Shown: positions 1 to 7,585 of the stretch, piece after piece
Numbering within the stretch: position 1 is the stretch's first letter
How the letters are laid out: every line of letters begins with the position of its first letter
Origin: Actinomycetes bacterium
GTDB lineage: Bacteria; Actinomycetota; Acidimicrobiia; Acidimicrobiales; Bog-793
Length of the DNA: 46,631 bases
Direction: 5' to 3'
Assembly (NCBI GenBank): GCA_021797795.1
Contig: JAJZZB010000010.1
Coordinates: 1 to 46,631 of the forward strand
Made by a program: the position numbers and the translations under genes
The notes under the pieces: model-generated
Told to the model about the DNA's origin: nothing
The model's input: the letters and a program-made list of their open reading frames with translations, nothing else
Databases searched by the model: none

Positions 1-27
1 GCTCGTAGTAGCGATGAAGGCCCTGTA

Positions 28-1371
28 ATGGGGCCCGAGCCAAGGGGCCGGGCAGTCCAAGGTCACCCGACGGCCAACCCTTCGGGGGAGGAGCCGGGGG
101 AGGGACCGAAGCGCAAGGTGAAGTCCTTTGAGATTCGAAGGCGCCTCGTCTACGAGGCGTGGCAACGGGTCCAAGCGAACGGCGGTGCGCCGGGAGTGGA
201 CGCCGTGAGCATCGAACGGTTCGCAGCCGAGGAGGCCGACAACCTCTACAAGCTGTGGAACCGGATGTCGTCGGGGAGCTATTTCCCCGGACCGGTGCGA
301 GCGGTGGAGATACCGAAGGATCATGGGAAAGGGGTCCGGGTGCTCGGGGTGCCCAACACGGCAGACCGAGTGGCCCAGACCGCAGCAGCGATGCTGCTGG
401 AAGAGGAGCTGGAGCCGATCTTCCACCCCGACAGCTATGGCTACCGTCCTGGGCGCAGCGCCCATGATGCTCTCGCCAAGACTCGTCAGCGTTGTTGGAC
501 GAAGGACTGGGTGCTCGATCTCGACGTCCGGGCCTTCTTCGACAGCGTTCCCCACGATCTGTTGTTGAAAGCGGTCGCTCACCACACCGACGAGGCCTGG
601 GTCCTGCTCTACATCGAACGGTGGCTGAAAGCCCCCATGCAGATGCCAGACGGGACCCTCGTGGCACGGGAGAAGGGAACCCCCCAGGGCTCTCCGATCT
701 CGCCGCTGCTCGCCAACCTCTTCATGCACTATGCGTTCGATCGCTGGATGGACCGGGAGTACCCCGGTTCGCCCTTCGAGCGCTATGCGGATGACGTCGT
801 TGTCCACTGCGACACCGAGGCAAAGGCGCTCGCTCTGCGAGCCGCACTTGCCGAGCGGCTCGGGTCTTTGGGCCTCGAGCTGCACCCCGACAAGACGAAG
901 ATCGTGTACTGCAAAGACGCGAAGCGCCGGGGAAGCTCCGAGCACACGTGCTTCGACTTCCTCGGCTACACCTTTCGGGCTCGCCTGGCCAAGGGTCGGT
1001 ATGGGTTCTTCGTGAGCTTCCTGCCGGCCATCAGCGCCGTGGCAAGAAAGGCGAAGGGCCGCCAGATCAGAGCCTGGCACCTCAACCGCCGCAGTGGAAC
1101 GGACCTATCCGGCCTCGCCCAGGAGATCAATCCCCAGGTGCGAGGTTGGATCAACTACTACGGAGCCTTCTACCGCTCCGAGTTGTACGCCATCGCGGCG
1201 CGCATCGACGAACACCTCGTCCGATGGGCAATGCAGAAGTTCAAACGACTCCGAGGACGTCCCAATCGGGCATGGCGCTGGCTGGACGCAGCACGGCTGC
1301 GACAGCCGACGCTCTTTGCCCATTGGCATCTCCTCGCCTCACCGAAACGCCGGACTGTGGGAGCCGTATGA
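28..1371 (+). CDS. Group II intron-encoded reverse transcriptase/maturase
   Basis: RT motifs GTPQGSPISPLLANLF and RYADDVVVHC; C-terminal maturase segment RGWINYYGAFYRSEL; no HNH endonuclease seen. Confidence 0.95.
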   Translation: MGPEPRGRAVQGHPTANPSGEEPGEGPKRKVKSFEIRRRLVYEAWQRVQANGGAPGVDAVSIERFAAEEADNLYKLWNRMSSGSYFPGPVRAVEIPKDHGKGVRVLGVPNTADRVAQTAAAMLLEEELEPIFHPDSYGYRPGRSAHDALAKTRQRCWTKDWVLDLDVRAFFDSVPHDLLLKAVAHHTDEAWVLLYIERWLKAPMQMPDGTLVAREKGTPQGSPISPLLANLFMHYAFDRWMDREYPGSPFERYADDVVVHCDTEAKALALRAALAERLGSLGLELHPDKTKIVYCKDAKRRGSSEHTCFDFLGYTFRARLAKGRYGFFVSFLPAISAVARKAKGRQIRAWHLNRRSGTDLSGLAQEINPQVRGWINYYGAFYRSELYAIAARIDEHLVRWAMQKFKRLRGRPNRAWRWLDAARLRQPTLFAHWHLLASPKRRTVGAV

Positions 1372-1433
1372 CGGGAGACCGTCACGTACGGTTCTGCGAG
1401 AGCGGGAGGGGGAGGTTCCCTCCCGCTACTCAC
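1361..1433 (+). ncRNA. Group II intron domains V and VI (intron 3' end)
   Basis: GAGCCGTATGACGGGAGACCGTCACGTACGGTTC is a typical domain V; followed by stem AGCGGGAGGG/CCTCCCGCT and ACTCAC as domain VI and 3' terminus. Confidence 0.85.
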
Positions 1434-1488
1434 CAGGTTCCACGGGACCAGGTGTGGGCGCCACCGCCACCGGTGGTACCATATAATC

Positions 1489-1704
1489 ATGGAGAAGACG
1501 ACGCTGTATCTGCCGGAGGACCTGAAGGTGGCGGTCAAGCGGGTTGCTGCAGAGCGCGGGGTGTCCGAGGCAGAGATCATCCGCGAGTCGATTCGTGTGT
1601 CGGTCGGTGGTGTTCGTCCGCGGCCACGTGGCGCCCTGTACTCGAGCGGGAAGCCGATCGCCCGCCAGGCCGAGGAGCTGCTTGCCGGCTTCGGGGAGCG
1701 CTGA
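1489..1704 (+). CDS. CopG/RHH-type antitoxin (VapB-like)
   Basis: MEKTTLYLPEDLKVAVKRVAAERGVSEAEIIRESIR ribbon-helix-helix pattern; PIN toxin gene 2 nt downstream. Confidence 0.85.
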   Translation: MEKTTLYLPEDLKVAVKRVAAERGVSEAEIIRESIRVSVGGVRPRPRGALYSSGKPIARQAEELLAGFGER

Positions 1705-1706
1705 AG

Positions 1707-2129
1707 GTGCCTCCGGTCATCGTGGACACCAGCGCCCTGCTGGCGTTCTTCGATGCCTCCGAGCCCGACCACGACGCGGTGTCAGCGGTGCTTGCCGCGG
1801 CCGATGCCCTAGTCGTCTCTCCGTACGTGGTGGCCGAGCTCGACTACCTGGTGGCCACCCGACACGGCGTGGACGACGAGCTGGCCGTGCTCGACGAGCT
1901 GGCCGGCGGAGCGTGGGACCTGGCGGCGTTCGACGAAGGGGGGCTTCGCCGCTCCCGGGTGGTGATCGCCAGCTATCGGGACCAGGAGATCGGAGTCGCG
2001 GATGCATCGATCGTGGTCCTGGCTGAGCGGTACCGGACGCGCGCGATCGCCAGCCTTGACCGCCGACACTTCGACGTCCTGCGGCCCCTCGACGGCGACT
2101 ACTTCGACGTGCTGCCGCGGCTGGGTTGA
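1707..2129 (+). CDS. PIN-domain toxin (VapC-like)
   Basis: VIVDTSALLAFFDASEPDH...VADASIVVLAERY...IASLDRRHF; GTG start right after antitoxin stop. Confidence 0.88.
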   Translation: MPPVIVDTSALLAFFDASEPDHDAVSAVLAAADALVVSPYVVAELDYLVATRHGVDDELAVLDELAGGAWDLAAFDEGGLRRSRVVIASYRDQEIGVADASIVVLAERYRTRAIASLDRRHFDVLRPLDGDYFDVLPRLG

Positions 2130-2156
2130 CCGGGTTGCGGACACCGCCCAGTGCGA

Positions 2157-2312
2157 CCGAGTTTCTCGAACATCGGCGACCATGGTCGTGCGCTACGTGG
2201 CGCGGCGCCCAGGTGGCTGCATAGGGCAGGGCGCTGACCAGCGGCTTTGTCGGGTCTGAGGCCCGAAGGTGCTTGTTGGTCCTGAAGCCCCGCCACTAGT
2301 CCTCTTGGTTCC
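2157..2312. repeat. Diverged ~150-bp noncoding repeat, copy 1
   Basis: Shares CGAGTTTCTCG, cgcccaggYggctgcatagggca, tgaccagcg and tggtcctgaa.cccc(c)gccac in the same order with 6630-6785. Confidence 0.7.
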
Positions 2313-2337
2313 TCGCGCTCTCGTTCAAGTGCGCGAC

Positions 2338-2393
2338 GCTGTGACACGCACTTTCACGTCGGCCTCCGCGTCGAAGATACGAGTTTCTCGGGT
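2338..2393. repeat. Partial extra copy of the repeat 5' part
   Basis: CTGTGACAC ... CGAGTTTCTCGGGT, both strings also found at 6615-6643. Confidence 0.45.
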
Positions 2394-2514
2394 GGATCTC
2401 TCGGGGCCTGCTCACCGCTGCGTACGCATACTGGTGCAGGGTGTGCGCGGCGAGATGAGGCCGGTGAGCTGCGGGTTCGAGCTGGCGCCGTTGGAGGTCG
2501 CCCGGTCACGGCGC

Positions 2515-2551
2515 CACTACATACGCATGCATAGGGCATGCGTATGTAGTG
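2515..2551. repeat. Perfect 16-bp inverted repeat with 5-nt spacer
   Basis: CACTACATACGCATGC-ATAGG-GCATGCGTATGTAGTG. Confidence 0.9.
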
Positions 2552-3197
2552 CACTACTCAAAGTCATCGGCGCCACCCAGCACCGGGCCTGGGGCGGCTA
2601 ACTTGGATGGGGCCAGGGCGACTGACAGGGAGGCGTCCTCGCAGATCGCTGGGTCGTCCCAGTCGGTCGACGTCGAGGACCGAGGCGCACCCCGACCCAG
2701 CCGTGGCCTCCTTGCATGCGGTAGACGGCAGCCCCTCGGAGTTCCCAGCCATGGGTGCCTCTTACCGCTCCGGGCGGCGTAGCGGACTGGAGGTGCCGGT
2801 GGTCGTAGTGCTCGTCGCTGCACCAGGCAAGGAACTGCTTGCCGACAAGGCAAGCGGGTGCGCCGTGGCTCAGCTTCTCGGTCACCTCCCCAGTGCCGCG
2901 CAGATCACCAACAGTCCGCGGTCCTTCGATCTCGGCGCTGGCATGTGCGAGCGATGGGCCGGCGCGCCGGCTGCACCCATCGTCGTTGGTGCGAGCCGTC
3001 CCGCTCCGAATCGGCGACTCTCGGGACGTGTCCGTATAGGGCACCCTTGCGAGAATCCAAACCGGGCGGCCCTTACGGGACACCGTCTGGGCATCACCCT
3101 CACTGGACCAGGGGCGTTCCCGAAGGGGGTTCGCTGTACGGAAGGTGGTGCAACCACTCCGTCGACCGCTCGCCAGCGATAGGGCATGCTTTCCGAC

Positions 3198-4028
3198 ATG
3201 ACACGGCTCGGCGGTCGGATAGCTCTGGTGACGGGAGCGAGTAGGGGTGCAGGCCGGGGGATAGCGACGGCCCTCGGTGCCGAAGGAGCCACCGTGTACG
3301 TGACCGCGCGCAGCAGCCGCGACAAGCCGGCAGTGGCGGAGTTCCCTCACTCGGTGGAGGAGACCGCGGAGGAGGTTGTCGCTGCAGGAGGCGTGGGGGT
3401 CGCGGTGGCGTGCGATCACACCGACGACCACGACGTTCGCTCCTTGTTCGAGCGCATCCGGGCCGACCACGGCCGCCTCGACGTGCTGGTGGCCAATGCC
3501 TGGGGCGGCTACCTTCCCTATCGGGAGCACAATGAGTGGTTCCAGCGGCCGTTCTGGGAGCAGTCGATGGAACGCTGGGACGGCATGTTCACCGCTGGGC
3601 TGCGCTCCCACCTCGCTACCTGCCTCTACGGCCTGCCGCTTCTGCGCGAAACCGGCTACGGGCTCGTCGTGCTGACGACGTTCACCCGGGGTAGGCGTTA
3701 CCTGGGCAATGTCTTCTACGACGTCGCCAAGAACGCGGTATGCCGGCTGGTGACCGGCTTGGCCGAGGAGACCAAGGACACCGACCTTGCCATCGTGGGC
3801 GTCTCGCCCGGCTGGATGGCGGTGGAGCGGATGACCGGGCTGTCCGAGCGCCAGCGGGCCGAGATGGAGTCCGTGGCCTACATCGGTCGCGCCGTGGTGG
3901 AGTTGGCCTGCGACCCGGCGGTGTCCCGGCGCTCGGGTCAGACGCTCGCCGTAGGCGATCTGGCCCGCATCTATGGCTTCACCGACGTCGACGGGCGTCA
4001 GCCGACTCCTTACGTGATCGAGCCCTGA
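3198..4028 (+). CDS. SDR family NAD(P)-dependent oxidoreductase
   Basis: GGRIALVTGASRGAGRGIA Rossmann motif; VANAWGG; FYDVAKNAV active-site YxxxK; ORF 3186-4028, start uncertain (3186 or 3198). Confidence 0.85.
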   Translation: MTRLGGRIALVTGASRGAGRGIATALGAEGATVYVTARSSRDKPAVAEFPHSVEETAEEVVAAGGVGVAVACDHTDDHDVRSLFERIRADHGRLDVLVANAWGGYLPYREHNEWFQRPFWEQSMERWDGMFTAGLRSHLATCLYGLPLLRETGYGLVVLTTFTRGRRYLGNVFYDVAKNAVCRLVTGLAEETKDTDLAIVGVSPGWMAVERMTGLSERQRAEMESVAYIGRAVVELACDPAVSRRSGQTLAVGDLARIYGFTDVDGRQPTPYVIEP

Positions 4029-4086
4029 TAGGTGTCGTCATCTCTGCGACCGGCTCCGCAGGGGGATCCCTCAGCGGACGCGGTCG

Positions 4087-4623
4087 TCAGCTCGCGCGGG
4101 CCAACCTTGCCGGCTGGCGGGATGCCGAACCCGCGAGCGCGGCGAGCTTCTTGTGATCGGCGGGGCGCGCCGGTGCATGGACCGACAGGTGAAGCGACGG
4201 ATGTGAGCACACTCGTAGCTCGATGACCTCCAAGTTGACGACACCCGCGCCGGGAACGCGGGTCTTGAGGTTTCCGGTCATCGACTGGCGCACCTCGTAG
4301 GTCGTCCACCACGAGCGGAACTCGCTGCTGCGAGCTTCAAGGTCGGCGATCATCTCGGCGAACCGGTCGTCGCCGGCATGTTGGCCATAGGCAGCCCGGA
4401 ACTCGGCGAGGAGAGCGTGGCTGCGCTCTTCCCAGTTGGCCCACATCGCCCGGCGCGCTGGTTCGCAGAAGGCCATCCACATGACGTTGCACCGACCCGG
4501 TGGAAGGGTCTCGGGATGCCAGATCGCCGCGAAGGTCTCGTTCCAGGCGACCAGGTCGAACCTCGGATCGAAGACGCAAGCCGGCGCCGGCAGAACCACG
4601 TCGAGAAGGTGGCGAAGCTCACC
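4087..4623 (-). pseudogene. Truncated MmyB-like XRE regulator (ligand-binding domain only, HTH lost)
   Basis: GELRHLLDVVLPAPACVFDPRFDLVAWNETFAAIW...EERSHALLAEFRAAYGQHAGDDRFAEMIADLEARSSEFRSWW matches the MmyB-type C-terminal domain; ends abruptly at the IS terminal repeat. Confidence 0.75.
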
Positions 4624-5808
4624 TGTGGGTGCCGAGAATCCCATCCATCCAGCTCAGGCGACCATCCGGTACTCGTGGATGAGGCCGCCCAGGCGGTCGG
4701 TTCTTCGAACCCTGGCAGGGTCGATGTCGTCGATCGGCGCCGGAGTCGCATCGAGTGTGGACGGCGCACGCTGGTCGAGCGATCGGTGCGGGCGGTGGGC
4801 GTTGTAGTGCTCGACGTACTCGGCGAGCACTGCCTCGAGATGGCGGCGCCCGAGGATGAGCACCTTGTCGAGGCACTCGCGCCGCAAGGTGCCGATCACG
4901 CGCTCGCAGATGGCGTTCGCCCGGGGTGCCCGGACAGGGGTCCTGATGACCCTGACGCCGTCGGCAGCGAAGACGGCGTCGAAGGAGCTGGTGAACTTGG
5001 TGTCGCGATCGCGGATGAGGAACTTGACCGCGTTCACGTGGTCGGCGAGCTCCATCGATAGGTTGCGGGCCCGCTGAGTCACCCAAGCGGCGACTGGCTT
5101 GGCGGTCACGCCGAGTATTCGTACTCGTCGCGTGTCGTGGTGGATGAAGGCGAGCACGTAGAGCCGGCGGAGGAGAACCGTGTCGACGTGGAAGAAGTCA
5201 CACGCCATCAATCCCTTCGCCTGCGTGGAGAGGAACCCTGCCCAGGTCGGTCCTGACCTGCGTGGCGACGGCTCGATGCCATGACGCTTCAAGATCGCCC
5301 AGACGCTCGAGGGTGCGATGGTGATGCCCATGGTCGCCATCTCGCCGTGGACGCGCCGGTAGCCCCAGCCGGGGTTCTCCTCTGCCAACCGGATGACCAG
5401 CGCAGTGGTTCCCTTCGCGATGCCCGGCCGACCGGGTCGGCTCGGCGGGTAGGTCCAGTGCTTCGTGACGAGGTCCCGGTGCCATCTCAGCAGCGTTGCT
5501 GGCTGGACGAAGAAGTGACCGAGCCGTCGGCGGGGGAGCAGTCGCGCGAGCCCCGCCAACACCGCCCGGTTCGCAGGCTCCAGCATCGGCCGATGAATCT
5601 GGCGGCGGAGCACCGCGACTTCGTGTCGGAGCATGACGACCTCGACGGCGAGTTCAACGTTGCCGCGGCAGATGAGACGGATTAGCTGAAGGACGCGGCA
5701 GAACGCTCGGTAGAGGAATGAGGGGATCACCGCCGGATGCTGGCTGTAGGAGCTCGCCGACGTCAAAGTCCAGGTCGAAGGCCGAGGATGACGTTCTCGG
5801 CACCGACA
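4624..5808 (-). mobile_element. IS element (integrase-core transposase) with imperfect terminal inverted repeats
   Basis: TGTGGGTGCCGAGAATCCCATCC at 4624-4646 and TGTCGGTGCCGAGAACGTCATCC as reverse complement of 5786-5808 flank the transposase. Confidence 0.8.
4654..5730 (-). CDS. Integrase-core (DDE) transposase
   Basis: LLPRRRLGHFFVQPATLLRWHRDLVTKHWTYP...NPGWGYRRVHGEM...ACDFFHVDTVLLRRLYVLAFI...HYNAHRPHRSLDQRAP; GTG start at 5730 chosen within ORF 4654-5835. Confidence 0.92.
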   Translation of the reverse strand: MIPSFLYRAFCRVLQLIRLICRGNVELAVEVVMLRHEVAVLRRQIHRPMLEPANRAVLAGLARLLPRRRLGHFFVQPATLLRWHRDLVTKHWTYPPSRPGRPGIAKGTTALVIRLAEENPGWGYRRVHGEMATMGITIAPSSVWAILKRHGIEPSPRRSGPTWAGFLSTQAKGLMACDFFHVDTVLLRRLYVLAFIHHDTRRVRILGVTAKPVAAWVTQRARNLSMELADHVNAVKFLIRDRDTKFTSSFDAVFAADGVRVIRTPVRAPRANAICERVIGTLRRECLDKVLILGRRHLEAVLAEYVEHYNAHRPHRSLDQRAPSTLDATPAPIDDIDPARVRRTDRLGGLIHEYRMVA

Positions 5809-5875
5809 CCGGCGGACCGGACGCCGGCGTCTCAAGGTGGGTTCGACTACGAGCCCCTTGCGCCCTTTACGGAGA

Positions 5876-5901
5876 CTAGGGTAGCAGTTCTGCTACCATA
5901 G
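5876..5901. promoter_or_regulatory. Likely autoregulatory operator/promoter of the Phd-PIN TA operon
   Basis: CTAGGGTAGCAG-TT-CTGCTACCATAG, 12-bp arms with one mismatch, 5 nt before the GTG start. Confidence 0.65.
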
Positions 5902-5906
5902 TCGGC

Positions 5907-6152
5907 GTGAGTGATATCGCACAGAAAGAGCTACGGAACAACGTCGGTGAGGTGCTCCGTCGGGCCGAGGCCGGCGAGACCATCACCGTGACCGTCGCCG
6001 GTCGTCCCGTGGCCGAGCTCGGTCCGGTGCACCGCCGCCGCTGGGTTCGCGGTGCTGCACTCGCTGGTATGTGGCGTGCAGGGGCGCCACGAGGGCTGGA
6101 TGTCGACCTCGAGCGACTGCCGGCCGGCGTCGTGGACCCCTTCGCTTCGTGA
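5907..6152 (+). CDS. Phd/YefM family antitoxin
   Basis: MSDIAQKELRNNVGEVLRRAEAGETITVTVAGRPVAEL. Confidence 0.92.
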   Translation: MSDIAQKELRNNVGEVLRRAEAGETITVTVAGRPVAELGPVHRRRWVRGAALAGMWRAGAPRGLDVDLERLPAGVVDPFAS

Positions 6153-6538
6153 GGGCTCTGCTCGACACGTCGGTGCTGATCGGGGAGCTGCCCCCGCCTG
6201 ACGACGTCGAGGCCGCCATCAGCGTCGTGTCGATCACCGAGCTGCACTTCGGTGTCCTCGTCGCTGACGACGATGACGAGCGAGCGCGCCGCGTCGCTCG
6301 GCTATCAGCGATCGAGGCGACGTTCGACCCCCTGCCCGTGAGTGTCGACGTCGCCCGTGTCTGGGGTCAGCTCGCCGCCGCGGTGGCCCGTCGTGGTGGC
6401 AACCCGAGACGGCGCCAGATCGACCTCGCCATTGCGGCCACCGCCCACGTGGAAGGAGTGCCCCTCCTCACCGAGAACGTTGGCGACTTCCAGATCATCC
6501 ATGACCTCGTCGACGCTCGGCGACTCTCCGACCGCTAG
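6149..6538 (+). CDS. PIN-domain toxin (VapC-like)
   Basis: MRALLDTSVLIGELPP...VSITELHFGV...IDLAIAATAHVEGVPLLTENVGDFQII; GTG start overlaps antitoxin stop (GTGA). Confidence 0.92.
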   Translation: MRALLDTSVLIGELPPPDDVEAAISVVSITELHFGVLVADDDDERARRVARLSAIEATFDPLPVSVDVARVWGQLAAAVARRGGNPRRRQIDLAIAATAHVEGVPLLTENVGDFQIIHDLVDARRLSDR

Positions 6539-6629
6539 CTCGCAGCGAGCTCCCGTAACGCGGAATCAGTGTCCCGATTGGGTGAGGCCCTGGGGCGGTG
6601 AACGGAAGACGAAGCCTGTGACACAACGG

Positions 6630-6785
6630 CGAGTTTCTCGGGTCCTTCCCTCGGTCCGGCAACATTGAGTAGGGCAACCGCCCAGGCGGCTGCATAGGGC
6701 AAGCACTGTGACCAGCGCCTTCGTCGGATCCTGAACCCGATGGTCGTGCGCTGGTCCTGAACCCCCGCCACCAACTCTGGGGCTC
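6630..6785. repeat. Diverged ~150-bp noncoding repeat, copy 2
   Basis: Counterpart of 2157-2312; contains the internal pair ggatcctgaaccc / tggtcctgaaccc. Confidence 0.7.
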
Positions 6786-7158
6786 CCGGCATAGATGTGG
6801 GATCGATTCAGGGATCCGAGCCCCGGCGCCGTTCGTGCAGGACCTGCCCGGCGATGCCCTGGACGAGGTGGGTGGCGTGGCCGGCGAGGGCGCTCGCGCC
6901 GCCCACCGCATGGGGAGCCGGTCCGGGAGTTCCCGCTCGCAGCGGTGCAGATGAGATGCCAGGCCGGTAGGGGTCTGCTGCGCTCTCGCCAGGGTGGTCC
7001 CCGCCCGCCTCGGCCGAACGCCGTGCGGCGTGGGTTCGATCATGGGTCCTTCGGCACTGTCCACGGACCACCCGGCCGGCTCAGGCTGGGGGCTGTCAGG
7101 GGGCCGCCGGCACAGCGCCGGGCTGCCTCCGGCAGGTGAGCACGAAGGAGGTGTCGTC

Positions 7159-7575
7159 GTGAGCCACGGCCTCGGCGTCATCGACCGGACGGTCGAGAAG
7201 ACCTACGAGTGGCTGGACGAGGTCGCTGAGCGGGATCTCCTGGAGGACCGCCGCCGCGCCTACCAGGTCCTGCGGGCTGTGCTGCAGGCGCTGCGCGACC
7301 GCCTCGAGCCCGACGTGGCCGCTCACCTGGCGGCCCAACTGCCGCTGCTCGTCCGCGGCCTGTTCTACGAGGGCTGGGACCCCTCCAGCACCCCGATGCG
7401 GCTGTCGCTCGCCGACTTGCTCGGGCGGGTCGAGCGCGGCGCCGCCCTGAAGGGCCCGAGCGAGGCGGAGGACGCCGTCCGGGCGGTGCTCGCCCTGCTG
7501 CGGGACGACCTCGGCCAGGGCACGGTCGACCATCTCGTGTCGGTGCTGCCGCGCGAGTTCGCCGGCCTCGTCTGA
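7159..7575 (+). CDS. DUF2267-like protein
   Basis: TYEWLDEVAERDLLEDRRRAYQVLRAVLQALRDRLEPDVAAHLAAQLPLLVRGLFYEGWDP pattern; GTG start after GGAGG. Confidence 0.8.
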   Translation: MSHGLGVIDRTVEKTYEWLDEVAERDLLEDRRRAYQVLRAVLQALRDRLEPDVAAHLAAQLPLLVRGLFYEGWDPSSTPMRLSLADLLGRVERGAALKGPSEAEDAVRAVLALLRDDLGQGTVDHLVSVLPREFAGLV

Positions 7576-7585
7576 GGCCACATCC

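Noticed and set aside
948-2129. 393-aa ORF read as one maturase-toxin fusion
   Set aside because: The upstream part is an out-of-frame reading of the maturase and intron; the PIN protein starts at GTG 1707.
2598-3611. 337-aa minus-strand ORF containing FLAWCSDEHYDHRHLQSATPPG, faintly like an IS3-type transposase C-terminus
   Set aside because: Match is very short, the rest of the ORF is antisense to the SDR gene and shows no family motif.
2157-6785. Repeats behind TA loci as integron attC sites targeted by a group IIC intron
   Set aside because: I could not identify proper R'/R'' core sites (GTTRRRY/RYYYAAC pairs), no integrase is in the window, and copies are 4.4 kb apart.
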